Assembly (NCBI RefSeq): GCF_023661085.1
Contig: NZ_JAHDJT010000075.1
Location: 1 to 6,665 of the forward strand
Length of the DNA: 6,665 nucleotides
Reading direction: 5' to 3'
DNA from: Wolbachia pipientis
GTDB lineage: Bacteria > Pseudomonadota > Alphaproteobacteria > Rickettsiales > Anaplasmataceae
The translations under genes and the position numbers were made by a program. The notes beneath the pieces were generated by a model, which made no database searches, was not told the DNA's origin, and saw only the letters and a list, made by a program, of their open reading frames with translations. Positions 6,594 through 6,665 of the stretch are shown here, piece by piece. Position 1 is the first letter of the stretch; every line of letters begins with the position of its first letter.

Positions 6594-6665
6594 ACCACTT
6601 GTTGTAAAAACAAATGTTCATTCATAGATTGCAACTAGCTATAAACATTAAGAAATTTACCAGAT

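Noticed and set aside
6390..6665. CRISPR array or tRNA gene in the 3' non-coding end
   Set aside because: There are no regularly spaced direct repeats and no cloverleaf; the structure is a single imperfect inverted repeat.

Overview
The window reads as chromosomal DNA of Wolbachia (Rickettsiales, Anaplasmataceae) or a very close relative. The basis is AT-rich composition, Wolbachia-like protein sequences, and a non-coding 3' end carrying the GTCATTCTAGTGCTCCGACACTGGGATCC / GCGTCACGCGCTGGGGTGAC type of dispersed palindromic repeat that I associate with Wolbachia intergenic DNA. The assignment comes from recognition, not from a database search.

Layout, all genes on the + strand. (1) 1-2381: the 3' three quarters of carB, the large subunit of carbamoyl-phosphate synthase, open at the left edge and intact to its stop. 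(2) 2382-2547: a non-coding gap with a 111-bp element bounded by nearly perfect 22-bp inverted repeats. Nested inside is a strong intrinsic terminator. The element looks like a MITE or insertion-sequence remnant. (3) 2548-5130: a cydA-cydB-small-protein operon for a cytochrome bd / cyanide-insensitive-type quinol oxidase, with overlapping genes. cydA has two single-base frameshifts and cydB has one, so neither reads through, although each is otherwise full length and free of in-frame stops. A small single-span membrane protein (DUF2474-like) at the end of the operon is intact. (4) 5131-5276: a gap with a perfect 10-bp-arm palindrome containing TATAAT on both strands. (5) 5277-6389: an intact periplasmic adaptor (membrane fusion protein) of an RND-type efflux pump, with no inner-membrane pump gene directly behind it. 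(6) 6390-6665: non-coding repeat DNA.

carB serves pyrimidine and arginine synthesis, the cyd genes serve terminal respiration, and the adaptor serves efflux. The three units look independently transcribed. The main point of interest is the cyd locus. Three frameshifts in two adjacent genes, plus substitutions in the conserved DGFDLG motif of CydB, suggest recent loss of the bd oxidase in this strain, unless the indels are sequencing errors or the DNA is a nuclear insertion in a host genome. I found no clear sign of a wholly new system. The most unusual structural signals are the terminator-bearing inverted-repeat element and the palindromic promoter.
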